This document shows positions 45,825 to 55,330 of a stretch of DNA of 64,000 nucleotides, piece by piece. Under the pieces are notes generated by a model. That model saw only the letters and a program-made list of their open reading frames with translations, did no database searches and had not been told where the DNA came from. The number at the start of each line of letters is the position of its first letter. Position 1 is the first letter of the stretch. The position numbers were made by a program, and so were the translations under genes. Source of the DNA: Rhodoblastus sp963713695 (GTDB lineage Bacteria; Pseudomonadota; Alphaproteobacteria; Rhizobiales; Beijerinckiaceae). The DNA is taken from the NCBI GenBank assembly GCA_963713695.1, contig CAVQMU010000002.1, positions 1 to 64,000 on the forward strand. The letters run 5' to 3'.

Positions 45825-46706
45825 TCAAATCGTATAGGTGAAAGAATCGTAGGCGAGCTGGCTCAGGACCTGGTCCATGTCGCGATAAGGCTCGCCCTGT
45901 TGCCCCGTATTGACGATCTTCGCCGGCACGCCCGCGACCGTTGAGTGAGCGGGCACGGCATGCAGCACGACCGAGCCGGCCGCAACGCGCGAAAATTCAC
46001 CGACCTCGATATTGCCGAGGATTTTTGCACCGGCGCCGATCATCACGCCATGTCGCACTTTCGGGTGCCGATCGCCGCTCTCCTTGCCGGTGCCGCCCAG
46101 CGTGACGTTTTGAAGGATCGAGACATCATCGTCGATGGTCGCCGTGGCGCCGACGACGAAGCCGGTGGCGTGATCAAGGAAGACGCCCTTGCCGATTCGC
46201 GCCGCCGGATGGATGTCGGTCTGGAAGACATCGGAGGATCGGCTTTGCAGGTAGAGCGCGTAATCAGTCTGTCCCCGGCTCCAGAGCCAATGGGCGAGAC
46301 GATGGGTCTGGAGGGCGTGATAGCCCTTGAAATAGAGAAAGGGCTCGATGAAGCGGTCGCAGGCGGGATCGCGGTCGATCACCGCGACAATATCGGCGCG
46401 AAAGGCTTCCGCAATCTCAGGCGCGTCCGCCAGCGCTCGGGCGAATGCGGCGACGATGTTTTTTGCGGTGATGAGATCGTTGCCAAGGCGGCTGGCGACG
46501 CGATGGACAATGGCGTCTTCCAGACACGCGCGGTCGAGGACGGCGCTGTGCAGCAGCAATTCAAGTTCCGGCTCGCGGGCGTTAGAGTCTTCAGCCTCCT
46601 GGCGCAGCTTGCGCCAGAGCGGATCATTCAGGGTGGACGGATGCGGGTCGTGTTCCGGCGTGCGCGCAGAGGCGATCAGCTTGAGGTGACGGGGACTCGG
46701 CGACAT
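45825..46706 (-). CDS. cysE: Serine O-acetyltransferase, second gene (CysE-type)
   Basis: 293 aa, classical CysE layout. N-terminal helices (LWRKLRQEAEDSNAREPEL), FLYFKGYHALQTHRLAHWLW, then beta-helix: DIHPAARIGKGVFLDHATGF (catalytic His), VVGATATIDDDVSILQNVTL, GGTGKESGDRHPKVRHGVMI, GAGAKILGNIEVG. Preceded with 1 base by an 84-codon gene, and downstream of the encapsulin/desulfurase genes on the same strand. Serine acetyltransferase beside a family 2A encapsulin and its desulfurase is a known arrangement; it would supply O-acetylserine for cysteine made from released sulfur or feed the desulfurase. Confidence 0.93.
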   Translation of the reverse strand: MSPSPRHLKLIASARTPEHDPHPSTLNDPLWRKLRQEAEDSNAREPELELLLHSAVLDRACLEDAIVHRVASRLGNDLITAKNIVAAFARALADAPEIAEAFRADIVAVIDRDPACDRFIEPFLYFKGYHALQTHRLAHWLWSRGQTDYALYLQSRSSDVFQTDIHPAARIGKGVFLDHATGFVVGATATIDDDVSILQNVTLGGTGKESGDRHPKVRHGVMIGAGAKILGNIEVGEFSRVAAGSVVLHAVPAHSTVAGVPAKIVNTGQQGEPYRDMDQVLSQLAYDSFTYTI

Positions 46707-46707
46707 C

Positions 46708-46962
46708 CTAGCGCCTCCCGATCAATGGAGCCCAGGGATTGGTTTCACAGTCGGGCGCTCGCGGCGAAACAACCCCGCCAGATTTGTAAATCCGTCGCGC
46801 AGCGCTTTCGGCCACGTCCGGCCGCAGAAAGGCAATGCCTTCCAGTGGTCGGAAAACCTGGTTCGATGCAAAGAAGTGGTAGGCCTGGTCGGCGTGATCG
46901 CGGGCGACGATGCCGGCCGTGCGTCCCGCGATTTGAATGACATATGCGTTGGTCATCTGCAT
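46708..46962 (-). CDS. Small conserved-looking protein in the encapsulin/cysE group, 84 aa
   Basis: MQMTNAYVIQIAGRTAGIVA, then DHADQAYHFFASNQVFRPLE, and a basic Pro-rich end. The fold looks alpha/beta and cytosolic; I recognise no named family. Small proteins of this appearance occur beside cysteine genes in Rhizobiales (memory, not checked). A good promoter lies 60 bases upstream, so it and cysE can be expressed apart from the encapsulin genes. ATG 46954-46956 is an alternative start. Confidence 0.7.
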   Translation of the reverse strand: MQMTNAYVIQIAGRTAGIVARDHADQAYHFFASNQVFRPLEGIAFLRPDVAESAARRIYKSGGVVSPRAPDCETNPWAPLIGRR

Positions 46963-47021
46963 GTCTGACAGTCCGCGCTGGCGCCGCGCCCTCCGGACGG
47001 AGGAAAAATTGCTTGCTTGAT

Positions 47022-47049
47022 AGAATATAAAATCTACCGATCTTGTCAA
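47022..47049 (-). promoter_or_regulatory. Sigma70-type promoter for the 46962-cysE transcript
   Basis: On the minus strand TTGACA (47044-47049), 16 bases, TATTCT (47022-47027). The spacer includes GATCGGTAGATTTTA, which resembles AT-rich boxes ahead of tauD and ssuA. The transcript start would lie about 52 bases before ATG 46962. Confidence 0.65.
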
Positions 47050-47107
47050 CGAATAGGCCCGGACAAATTGACGCAAGCCCGTTGGCCTCGCATGAAAATG
47101 AGTCCGT

Positions 47108-49390
47108 TCAATTCCTGCCTTGCAGCTTGAACAGCACGTCGACCAACGCGTCCACATCCTCGCAGGTGTTGTAGAAGGCGAGCGAGGGACGCACGGTGGC
47201 TTCGAGGCCGAAACGACGCAGGATCGGCTGGGCGCAGTGATGTCCCGAGCGCACCGCGATGCCCTCGGCGTCGAGCGCCTTGCCAATCTCCATGGTGTCC
47301 TTGCCCTCGATGATGAAGGACAGGACCGAGGCTTTTTCGCGCGCGGCGCCGATCAGTTTCAGACGCGGCACTGCGAGCATTTTTGCCGTCGCATATTCAA
47401 GCAGTCCGTGCTCGTAGGCGGCAATATTGGCCATGCCGAGCGACTCGACATAATCGATCGCCGCGCCGAGCCCGACGGCGTCGGCAATATTGCCGGTGCC
47501 CGCCTCGAAGCGTTCCGGCGGCGGTTGGAAAATCGTCTTCTCGAAGGTGACGTCGGCGATCATGTTGCCGCCGCCTTGCCACGGCGGCGTCTGGGCCAAA
47601 ACCGAATCTCGACCGTAGACCGCGCCTATGCCGGTGGGCCCGAAAACCTTGTGGCCGGAGAAGACATAGAAATCGCAGCCGATCGCCTGCACGTCCACCG
47701 GCATGTGCGACACGGCTTGCGCACCGTCGACGAGCACGCAGGCGCCGTGCTTGTGCGCCAGCGCCGTCATTTCCGCGACTGGCGTCACCGTGCCGAGCGC
47801 ATTGGACACCTGGGTGAAGGCGACCATGCGGGTTTTCGGACCGAGCAATTGTTCGTACGAATTCCAGGATGACCTGCCCGGTGTCGTCGACAGGCGCGAC
47901 GCGCAGCTTGGCGCCCGTCTGGGCGCAGAGCTGCTGCCAGGGCACGATATTGGCGTGATGCTCCAGATGGGTGACGAGAATCTCGTCGCCTTCCCTGACA
48001 TTGGCCTTGCCCCAGGACTGGGCGACGAAATTGATGCCTTCGGTCGCGCCGCGCACGAAAATAATGTCGCGCACTGATGGCGCGTTGAGGAAACGGCGGG
48101 TTTTTTCGCGCGCCGCCTCATAGGCGTCGGTGGCCCGCGCCGCCAGTGCATGGGCGGCGCGGTGAATGTTCGAATTCTCGTGCTTGTAAAAGTCCGACAG
48201 ACGGTCGATCACCGCCTGGGGCTTCTGCGTCGTCGCGGCGTTGTCGAGCCAGATCAGTCTTTTTCCGCCGTTCACCCGCTCCTGCAGAATGGGAAAGTCG
48301 CGCTTGACCGTTTCCGGGTCGAGCGGAAAACCGACCGCCGAGCGTGTCGGCGCCGCCAGCGGACGCAAGTCGAGTTCGAGGAAATTATAATTCGCCGCGG
48401 GCGCAGCTGAAGCGACATGCGGCGTGGGCGCAGCCGCGGAGCCCGGCGTGGCGCCAGCGTGCGGCGCTGTGGCCGACGGCAGGGACGTTGCGCCCGGGGC
48501 CGGAGCGGGCGGAGGAGGAGCTAGCCTGGACGCAGGAAGGGCCGACGCGGAAAGGGCGTCGGGCCGGGCGTCGGCTTTGGATCCTTCGCCGAGATAATAG
48601 GGCTCGACCGCGGGCGCCACCAACCTGCCGTCGAGAGCCCTGCCGTCAAGAGCCTGGCCGTCGAAGGGATTTGCGATTTGCGCGTTCGGAGCGACCTGCG
48701 TCGCGTCAGCGAAGGGCGCGCTGGCGGGGCCCGTCGTCGGCGCGGCCGGCACAGGCGCGGCGGCCGACTTGGCGTCCCTCCGAACTGCGGAGCCGTCGCG
48801 GCCGGAAGGGAGGCTGAGTTCGGAGAAGGCGCGGAGGGCTTCGAGAAAGGGTCCGGCCGGGCGCCGGCCAATGGCGATTCGCCCAGGAAATAAGCGACAT
48901 CGGATGCCGGCGCTCCCGCGCGGCTGTCGAAAGGCTCGCCGTCGAAGGGAACGAGCGGGCTGGCGTCGCCGAGCCTCCCTGGCGCCGCCTCCGGACCGAC
49001 GGAGCCGGCCGAGGCGCCCGGCATCGGCGGTTGGCCGAACCCGGGAGGCAAGGCGGAAAGGGTCGGAGCGTGCGGCGCGGTAAGATTGGGGGTGGGAACG
49101 ACCGAGGGGATGGTCGAAGGCGGCAGATCGGGCGGGCCCACCATCGGATTGGCCGGCGTGAACGGCGCGACGCTGGTCACGAGATTGGGCGCCGGAATCA
49201 TCGCCGGGCTCGGCGGCGCGACAGGCACGCCGGGATCGGCGCCGACGCCGTTCTGGTTGGGCGTCATCTGGAAAAAGGCGTTGGCCATGCGCGCGATCAC
49301 CGAAGGATCGGGAAAGCCGGAGTGAACACCCGGCGCAGTCTCGGGAGCATCGGTGGGAGAGAGTTCGGACGCGGTAAGGCCGAGAGGCAT
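47108..49390 (-). pseudogene. Encapsulin cargo cysteine desulfurase with long disordered N-terminus, frameshifted
   Basis: C-terminal 400 residues are SufS-type cysteine desulfurase: KRLIWLDNAATTQKPQAVID, THLEHHANIVPWQ, PLP Lys in YVFSGHKVFGPTGIG, catalytic Cys in VRSGHHCAQPILR. It converts cysteine to alanine and persulfide. Ahead lies ~350 residues of Pro/Ala/Ser-rich disordered sequence, as in family 2A encapsulin cargo, with two related motifs: PFDGEPFDSR...YFLGES...ARPDPFS (near residue 150) and PFDGQALDGR...YYLGEG...ARPDALS (near 240). The frame breaks at about 48770 and 47858; repaired length about 760 aa. AGGATCAG precedes ATG 49390. It follows the shell gene by 81 bases. Confidence 0.87.
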
Positions 49391-49471
49391 ATTTTCTGAT
49401 CCTGCGCGCGAAATTCAAACGGTAAAGGGCGGCGCGGCCAAAACCCGCGCCGCCGCGACTGTTTCGCCGGC

Positions 49472-50431
49472 TTACTTCGCCTTCTTGGCGTAAGTGAAGG
49501 GATAGTCGTGATACTGGTCGATCTCGACATCCTCCAGCACGGCCAGCGCGTCATGCGTGAGCACGGCGGTCGAGCAGTAAAGCGAAATCAGGTAGGAGGC
49601 GATGGCCTTGCGGTTGATGCCCATGAAACGGACCGACAGGCTCGGCGCGACTTCGCCGGGGATGCCGGGCTGGAACAGGCCGATCACGCCCTGGCGCTTT
49701 TCGCCGGTGCGCAGCAGCAGGATTTTCGTCTTGCCATGCTCGTCGATCGTCAGCTTGTCCGAGGGCACCAGCGGCAGGCCGCGCCAGGTCAGGAAGGGCG
49801 TGCCGAACAGTGTGACGGTTGGCGGCGGCACGCCACGACGGGTGCATTCGCGTCCGAAAGCCGCAATGGTGCGCGGATGGGCGAGGAAGAAGGCCGGCTC
49901 CTTCCAGACCCTAGTGATGAGTTCATCGAGATCGTCCGGCGTCGGCGTACCGTTGCGAGCCCGGACAATCTGCGAAGGCGTGACATTGGCGATCAGGCCG
50001 TAATCGCTGTTGTTGATGATCTCGTATTCCTGCTTCTCCTTCACCTTCTCGATCAGCAGGCGCAACTGCTCCTGAATCTGGTCGTAGGGATGGCTGTAGA
50101 GATCGGAAACGCGGGTCTGCACGTCGAGGACGGTGGTGACGGCGTTCAGCGAATATTCACGCGGCGCCACTTCATAATCGACAAAGGTTTCCGGCAGGTC
50201 GGCGTCGGTATCGCGCGCCGGGCTGCACTGCACGTCGGCGTCAGTCAGCGCCTGGCCTTCGTTGACGCGGTTCAGGCGATAGATGCCGGCCTCGACCGGC
50301 GTCCAAGGCAGGAAAGACACAAGCCAGCGCGGCGTTATGCCCGACCACTGTGCGCGTGTCTTGGTGGCGTTGGCGAGTTGCCTCGCGGAGGATTCGCTCA
50401 ATGTGCGGCGGATTTCGGTGTCGTCAGTCAT
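49472..50431 (-). CDS. Family 2A encapsulin shell protein (SrpI-like)
   Basis: 319 aa with HK97-like shell features: N-terminal arm (SSARQLANATKTRAQWSGIT, PRWLVSFLPWTPVEAGIYR), spine-helix region (DQIQEQLRLLIEKVKEKQEY, EIINNSDYGLIANV), P-domain and FLTWRGLPLVPSDKLTIDE, ending YHDYPFTYAKKAK. These match SrpI/family 2A encapsulins, once misannotated as cyclic-nucleotide or phage capsid-like proteins. It self-assembles into a ~25 nm shell packing a cysteine desulfurase. ATG 50431 has GGAAGG six bases before it. First gene of the encapsulin-desulfurase transcript; an AT-rich region (50455-50640) upstream should hold the promoter. Confidence 0.92.
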   Translation of the reverse strand: MTDDTEIRRTLSESSARQLANATKTRAQWSGITPRWLVSFLPWTPVEAGIYRLNRVNEGQALTDADVQCSPARDTDADLPETFVDYEVAPREYSLNAVTTVLDVQTRVSDLYSHPYDQIQEQLRLLIEKVKEKQEYEIINNSDYGLIANVTPSQIVRARNGTPTPDDLDELITRVWKEPAFFLAHPRTIAAFGRECTRRGVPPPTVTLFGTPFLTWRGLPLVPSDKLTIDEHGKTKILLLRTGEKRQGVIGLFQPGIPGEVAPSLSVRFMGINRKAIASYLISLYCSTAVLTHDALAVLEDVEIDQYHDYPFTYAKKAK

Positions 50432-50686
50432 GCTCGCCTTCCGGGATGCCAATGAGTTAGGCAGGAACGGAGAATATTTTTCTATATCTGCAGAAAAAAA
50501 ATCTCCAATACTTGAGTAATGCCTTTCCGTTCTCGAGCATTGATAGAAGCTACGGATTGATTACGCAAGAGCTTAAGCACAAAAAAGTCAGACGATATAT
50601 TATACTTATTTAATCAGCTTGTCGGAAGTGGGCGCTTGTGGGGTCGCGCCTGAAGTCGTAGACGGCGGGTGTCGCGAAATCAGCGA

Positions 50687-51223
50687 TTACTTTTTCCGCG
50701 GATCGGGAAAAAACCCATTGCGGTTGGGCATTTCCACTTTCGGCAAGTTCGACGCGTCGAGGATTTTTCCGTCGGCGATCACATGGCCGCTTGCGAGGAT
50801 ATAGGCGGTCAGGGCGTAGACTTCGTCGTCGTTGAGCGAACCCGGCGCATTGAACGGCATGGCGCGCTTAACATAATCGAAGAGCGTCGTCGCATGGGGC
50901 CAATAGCTCTCGACCGTCTTGACGGGTTTGGCCGTCGCCAGGGAACCGCGCCCGCCGACGAGCGGAGAGCCGCCAGTCTCCTTGACGCCCTCGAGAGTTT
51001 CGCCGTGGCATATGGCGCATTTCGCAGCGTAGATCAGCTTGCCTTGCATCGCGTCGCCATGGCCGGCAGGGAGGCCAACGCCATCCGGTCGAACGGCGAC
51101 ATAGGACATAAGCTCGGCCGCCGATACCGGCGTTCCAAATTGCGGGATGCTCTCCGCCGCTTGCGACGCAGCAGCGATGACAGCCAGTCCTGAGAACAGC
51201 AGCAAGACTTCAAGCCGAGGCAT
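50687..51223 (-). CDS. c-type cytochrome, sulfite dehydrogenase partner (SorB/SoxD-like)
   Basis: 178 aa. Signal peptide VLLLFSGLAVIAAASQAA, heme site CAICHGETLEG, distal Met probably in AMPFNAPGSLNDDEVYALTA. GGGAGGATCGGC precedes ATG 51223. It overlaps the end of the SoxC-like gene by 14 bases. Periplasmic; would take electrons from the Mo enzyme and pass them to the respiratory chain, possibly the oxidase at 7.5-12 kb. Confidence 0.9.
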   Translation of the reverse strand: MPRLEVLLLFSGLAVIAAASQAAESIPQFGTPVSAAELMSYVAVRPDGVGLPAGHGDAMQGKLIYAAKCAICHGETLEGVKETGGSPLVGGRGSLATAKPVKTVESYWPHATTLFDYVKRAMPFNAPGSLNDDEVYALTAYILASGHVIADGKILDASNLPKVEMPNRNGFFPDPRKK

Positions 51224-52526
51224 TGCCGATCCTCCCGTCAGGGCCGACGCTCCAGGCATGGATGCCATTAAAATGATAATAGGCGTTGAGACCGCGCTCG
51301 GCCGCCAGCTGCTCGCGCGTTGGCTGGACATAGCCGGTCTCGTCCTCGCACCGGCTGAGCAGGACCGCCGGGCCGCCGTCCCAAATCCATGGCGACTTGA
51401 ACCGCACCGTGCAGATCGATTCGGGCGTTCCCTCGATCCGCGCGGCCTGCCATATCCGGCCTCCATCTGTCGAGACTTCAACGGCGGAAATGCGTCCCCG
51501 GCCCGACCAGGCGAGCCCGGAGATTTCATAAAAGCCCGGCCCGGGAAGGCGCATATCGCCCGAGGGAAAGGTGATCACGGATTTCGCGTCCATCTCGAAC
51601 ACAAACTGCCAGGCCTTCCCGCCGGGCATCAGGTCTGTGTATTTCGATGTCTCCTCGCGCGACATGAAGGGGACGTCACTGACCTCAAGGCTGCGCAGCC
51701 ATTTGATATGGGTGTTGCCCTCGTAGCCGGGCAGCACGAGGCGGATCGGATAGCCCTGCTCCGGGCGGATCGCCTCGCCATTCTGGCCATAGGCGATCAG
51801 CGCGTCGCGCAGCATTTTCTCCATCGGGATCGACCGCGTCATCACCGCGCCGTCGTCGCCTTCGGCGAGAACCCAGGAACCTTCCGGCTTGAGGCCGACC
51901 TGCCGCGCGAATTCGGAGAAAGGCACTCCGGTCCAGTCGGACGTGCTGAGCAGCCCGTGTGATGCCTGAACGTTCCTGGCCTTCGGGCCCGCCCATTCCG
52001 ACCCTGTGTTGCCGGAACATTCGATGAAATGCCTGCGCGTGACAGAGGGCATCCGCTTGATGTCAGCCATGCCGAAGCGCTTCGGCGTCGCCACAAGTCC
52101 GTGCACGACGAGCGAATGGCTTGCAGGATCGATGGTGGGCACGCCGGCGTGGTGCCGCTCGTAGTGCAAGCCGGAAGGCGTAAGATTGCCGACGAGGTCG
52201 GCGAGGGGCGTAAAGCTCCAGCTCGTTCCCGGATTGGGGTTTGGCGCCGGCAAGCGCAGGGCCGTTTCGAATTGCGAGCGCGAGCCATAGCCCCCGTCGA
52301 CGCCCAGAGGACGGCCCTGTTCCCTGGTTGGATCCACGGCGACATCATAATGCACGGCGCCGGGCGGCGTGGCCGGGGCGGCCAAAACGCGGGCGGGCGC
52401 CACGATAGCTGCGGCGCCGGCGGAGGAGCCCGCCGCGAAAAGCAGCCCGCGCCGGCTCAGGCTCCGACGCGGGAACATGCCGTCCGTGCAAGGACAATCC
52501 AAAGTTTCTGTCGATTTTCCGCTCAT
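51210..52526 (-). CDS. Molybdopterin sulfite dehydrogenase (SoxC/SorA-like)
   Basis: 438 aa. Tat leader RRSLSRRGLLFAAGSSAG, Mo domain with the ligand Cys in RHFIECSGNTGSEW, WTGVPFSEFARQVGLK, IAYGQNGEAIRPEQGYPIRL, HIKWLRSLEV, and the Mo-co dimerisation domain (GRISAVEVSTDGG, FKSPWIWDGG). Oxidises sulfite to sulfate in the periplasm. It is 15 bases downstream of ssuB in the ssuADCB order, so it is expressed with sulfonate uptake and desulfonation. A decayed relative lies at 66-1182. No soxXYZAB genes are present, so SorAB-type sulfite detoxification is more likely than a full Sox pathway. Confidence 0.9.
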   Translation of the reverse strand: MSGKSTETLDCPCTDGMFPRRSLSRRGLLFAAGSSAGAAAIVAPARVLAAPATPPGAVHYDVAVDPTREQGRPLGVDGGYGSRSQFETALRLPAPNPNPGTSWSFTPLADLVGNLTPSGLHYERHHAGVPTIDPASHSLVVHGLVATPKRFGMADIKRMPSVTRRHFIECSGNTGSEWAGPKARNVQASHGLLSTSDWTGVPFSEFARQVGLKPEGSWVLAEGDDGAVMTRSIPMEKMLRDALIAYGQNGEAIRPEQGYPIRLVLPGYEGNTHIKWLRSLEVSDVPFMSREETSKYTDLMPGGKAWQFVFEMDAKSVITFPSGDMRLPGPGFYEISGLAWSGRGRISAVEVSTDGGRIWQAARIEGTPESICTVRFKSPWIWDGGPAVLLSRCEDETGYVQPTREQLAAERGLNAYYHFNGIHAWSVGPDGRIGNASA

Positions 52527-52541
52527 GGCCTTTTCGTCGTT

Positions 52542-53309
52542 TCAGATGGCGTATTCCGGCGCGCGGGCTTCTGTTCGCAGCAAGCGCTTGAGGATGCGTT
52601 CTTCGAGCAGGGCGAGGTCAACCGAACCGCGCCGGCGGGGGCGTGGCAGGTCCACGGGTATATCGAGCGCCAGCGCGCCGTCCTCGATGAGAAGAATTCG
52701 GTCGGCGAGGGCGATGGCCTCAGAGACATCATGCGTCACCAGCAAGGCGGTGAAACCCTGCTCACGCCAGACCCTTTCCAGCAGGGCCTGCATTTCGATC
52801 CGGGTGAGCGCGTCGAGCGCGCCCAGCGGTTCGTCGAGCGCCAGCAGCCGCGGCTTGCTGACAAGCGCGCGCGCCAGCGCGACCCGCTGCTTCTGGCCCC
52901 CCGAGAGGACCGAAGGCCATTCGCCGGCTCGATCAGCCAGGCCCACGGCGTCCAGCGCTTCGACGGCGCGGACGCGGGCGTCGGGATCGCGCCTTTCGCG
53001 GCCGAGGCCTGTCTCGACGTTCGCGAGAATGGTCTGCCAGGGGAGCAGGCGCGGCTCCTGGAACATCACCCGCGCTCTGGCGTCTTGTCCGCCATCGCCA
53101 AGGGAAATGCGTCCCGTATCCGGCGTCTCCAGGCCGGCGATGAGCCGCAATAACGTGCTCTTGCCGCAACCGCTGCGCCCGACCACCGCGACGAATTGGC
53201 CGGCGGGGACATGGAGATCGACTCCGTGCAGAATCGTCTTGGCGCCGAAGCTCTTCTTCAATCCGCGCAAGGTCAGGTGGACGGCCGGCTGTCTTGGCGC
53301 CAAATTCAT
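52542..53309 (-). CDS. ssuB: Sulfonate ABC transporter ATP-binding protein
   Basis: 255 aa ABC ATPase of the NitT/TauT class. Walker A GRSGCGKSTLLRLIAG, Q-loop VMFQEPRLLPWQ, signature LSGGQKQRVALARAL, Walker B LLALDEPLGALDAL, switch LVTHDVSEAIAL. Cytosolic. Starts 7 bases after ssuC. Confidence 0.94.
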   Translation of the reverse strand: MNLAPRQPAVHLTLRGLKKSFGAKTILHGVDLHVPAGQFVAVVGRSGCGKSTLLRLIAGLETPDTGRISLGDGGQDARARVMFQEPRLLPWQTILANVETGLGRERRDPDARVRAVEALDAVGLADRAGEWPSVLSGGQKQRVALARALVSKPRLLALDEPLGALDALTRIEMQALLERVWREQGFTALLVTHDVSEAIALADRILLIEDGALALDIPVDLPRPRRRGSVDLALLEERILKRLLRTEARAPEYAI

Positions 53310-53316
53310 GACGGCC

Positions 53317-54153
53317 TCATTTCCCGCCGGCGAAGGCCGAGTGCCACTTCAGGAACCGGCGTTCGAGCAGCAGCGTGGCGATATCGGCGAGCTTGCCGAG
53401 CAACGCATAAATCAGGATCGCCAGCACGACGACGTCGAGCTCCATGAATTCGCGCGCCTGCATCGCCATGTAGCCAAGCCCGGATTGCGCGGCGATGGTC
53501 TCGGCGACGATCAGCGTCAGCCACATGATCCCCAGCGCATAGCGCAGGCCGACGAAGATGGAAGGCAGAGCGCCCGGCAGGATGATCCGCCAGAACAATT
53601 CGCCCTTCGACGCGCCATAGGAGTGCGCCATTTCGACGAGTTGCGGATCGACGGTCTTCACCCCGTGCATGGTGTTCAGGTAGATCGGGAAAAACACGCC
53701 AAGCGCAACGAGGAAAAGCTTGGCCTCCTCGTCGATGCCGAACCAGACGATGACCAGCGGGATCAAGGAGAGGTGGGGGATGTTGCGCACCATCTGCAGC
53801 GTCGAATCCGTCAAGCGATGCGACAGCGCGGAAAGGCCATTGGCGAGACCCAGGGCGAACCCGATGCCGCCGCCAACGAGCAGGCCGGCGATCGCGCGCA
53901 AGAAACTGATTCCGACATTGCGCGCCAGTTCGCCCGAAAGCGTGAGGCCCCAGGCGGACTGAACAACCTGCAATGGCGAGGGCATGGCGTTGGCCGACAG
54001 CATGCCGGTTGCGCTGGCGACTTGCCAGAGCGCCAGCAGCAGGGCCGGAAGGACCCAACCGATCGCGCCATCGCCTCCGGCGGCGAAGCGCCGCTGCCGC
54101 CGAGGTCGGGCGGCAAGCCGGGTTTCAAGTCGTTGCGGGTAGACTTGCGTCAT
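53317..54153 (-). CDS. ssuC: Sulfonate ABC transporter permease
   Basis: 278 aa from ATG 54153 (MTQVYPQRLETR); AGG lies six bases before. A longer start at 54165 overlaps the ssuD stop as ATGA and is a real alternative. Six helices; the BPD_transp_1 EAA-like loop is EMAHSYGASKGELFWRIILP, followed by GALPSIFVGLRYALG. Inner membrane. Confidence 0.93.
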   Translation of the reverse strand: MTQVYPQRLETRLAARPRRQRRFAAGGDGAIGWVLPALLLALWQVASATGMLSANAMPSPLQVVQSAWGLTLSGELARNVGISFLRAIAGLLVGGGIGFALGLANGLSALSHRLTDSTLQMVRNIPHLSLIPLVIVWFGIDEEAKLFLVALGVFFPIYLNTMHGVKTVDPQLVEMAHSYGASKGELFWRIILPGALPSIFVGLRYALGIMWLTLIVAETIAAQSGLGYMAMQAREFMELDVVVLAILIYALLGKLADIATLLLERRFLKWHSAFAGGK

Positions 54154-54161
54154 GAAAAGCC

Positions 54162-55310
54162 TCATTCGGCTGCCGGACGAAAGGTGCCGATGCCATATTC
54201 CCCGGCGGCGACGCCATGCGCCCCGCGCCGCGCAAAACCGGTGTCTATGCCAAGCTCGGGGAACAGGAGTTCTGCGACCTTGTAAGCCTCCTCGAGATGC
54301 GGATAGCCCGATGCAATGATGGTTTCGACGCCGATCGCTTGATAATCGCGCAAACGCTGCGCCACGGTCTGCGCCGAGCCAACGAGCGCCGTGCCGGCGC
54401 CGCGCCGCACGAGGCCGACGCCGGCCCAGAGATTGGGCGCGATCTCGAGCTGGTCACGCCGGCCGCCATGCAATTGCGCCATGCGCTTCTGGCCGACGGA
54501 ATCGGATTCCTCGTTGAATTTCTTCTGAGCTGCAGCGATGGCGTCGTCGGAGATATTGGCGATGAGCCTGTCCGCTGCGGCCCAGGCCTCCTCGTCGGTA
54601 TCTCGCACGATGAGATGGATGCGCAGCCCGAACTTGACCTTCTTTCCCTTGGTCGCCGCCCGCGCGCGTACCGCCTCGATCTTTTCCGAGACCTGATCGA
54701 GCGGCTCGCCCCAGGTCAGGTAGACGTCGGAGTGATCGACGGCGACATCGAGCGCTTTGTCGGATGAGCCGCCGAACCAGACCGGCAGGCGCTTTTGCGC
54801 CGGCGTAAATTCCAGTTTTGCGCCTTCGACGCGCAAGTGTTCGCCGCGATGATTGACGGTTTCGCCATTCAACAATTTACGGAATATGGTGAGGAATTCC
54901 GCGGCATGGTCATAGCGATCGTCGTGCGACAGGAAAATGCCGTCGCCCGCGAGTTCCCCAGGAATGCCGCCCGCGACGAGATTGACGAGGAACCGGCCTT
55001 CGCTGATCCGGTCGATGGCGGCGGCCTGCCGCGCGAAATGCGTCGGCGTGGCCAGCCCCGGGCGCAGGGCGGCGAGGAACTTAAGCCGGCGCGTCAAGGG
55101 CGCGAGCGCCGCGGCGACGACCCAGGGGTCCTCGCAAGCGCGGCCGACAGGGAGGAGCGCGCCTTCGTAGCCGAGCCGATCCACCGCCTGGGCGATTTCG
55201 GCGAGATAGCGAAAATCGGCGGGGCGCTGGCCCTTGTCGGTCCCAAGAAAGGAGCCGTCGCCGCCGACGGGAATGAACCAGAAGAAATCGAGCGGTTTTT
55301 GGTCGGACAT
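54162..55310 (-). CDS. ssuD: FMNH2-dependent alkanesulfonate monooxygenase
   Basis: 382 aa, bacterial luciferase-like TIM barrel. Cleaves C1-and-longer alkanesulfonates to aldehyde and sulfite. SsuD blocks: LDFFWFIPVGGDGSFLGTD, GYEGALLPVGRACEDPWVVA, RPGLATPTHFARQAA, YLTWGEPLDQV, GRRDQLEIAPNLWAG VGL and SGYPHLEEAYKVAEL. AGAGGAACGCGCC precedes ATG 55310. The FMN reductase SsuE is not in the window. Confidence 0.95.
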   Translation of the reverse strand: MSDQKPLDFFWFIPVGGDGSFLGTDKGQRPADFRYLAEIAQAVDRLGYEGALLPVGRACEDPWVVAAALAPLTRRLKFLAALRPGLATPTHFARQAAAIDRISEGRFLVNLVAGGIPGELAGDGIFLSHDDRYDHAAEFLTIFRKLLNGETVNHRGEHLRVEGAKLEFTPAQKRLPVWFGGSSDKALDVAVDHSDVYLTWGEPLDQVSEKIEAVRARAATKGKKVKFGLRIHLIVRDTDEEAWAAADRLIANISDDAIAAAQKKFNEESDSVGQKRMAQLHGGRRDQLEIAPNLWAGVGLVRRGAGTALVGSAQTVAQRLRDYQAIGVETIIASGYPHLEEAYKVAELLFPELGIDTGFARRGAHGVAAGEYGIGTFRPAAE

Positions 55311-55330
55311 GGCGCGTTCCTCTCGCAAAT

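Noticed and set aside
51210..52526. Full Sox thiosulfate-oxidation cluster
   Set aside because: Only a SoxC-like protein and one cytochrome are present; soxXYZAB are absent, so SorAB-type sulfite oxidation fits better.
52369..54285. 638-codon plus-strand frame opposite ssuB/ssuC
   Set aside because: Low-complexity Arg/Ser/Ala composition, antisense of two clear ABC transporter genes.
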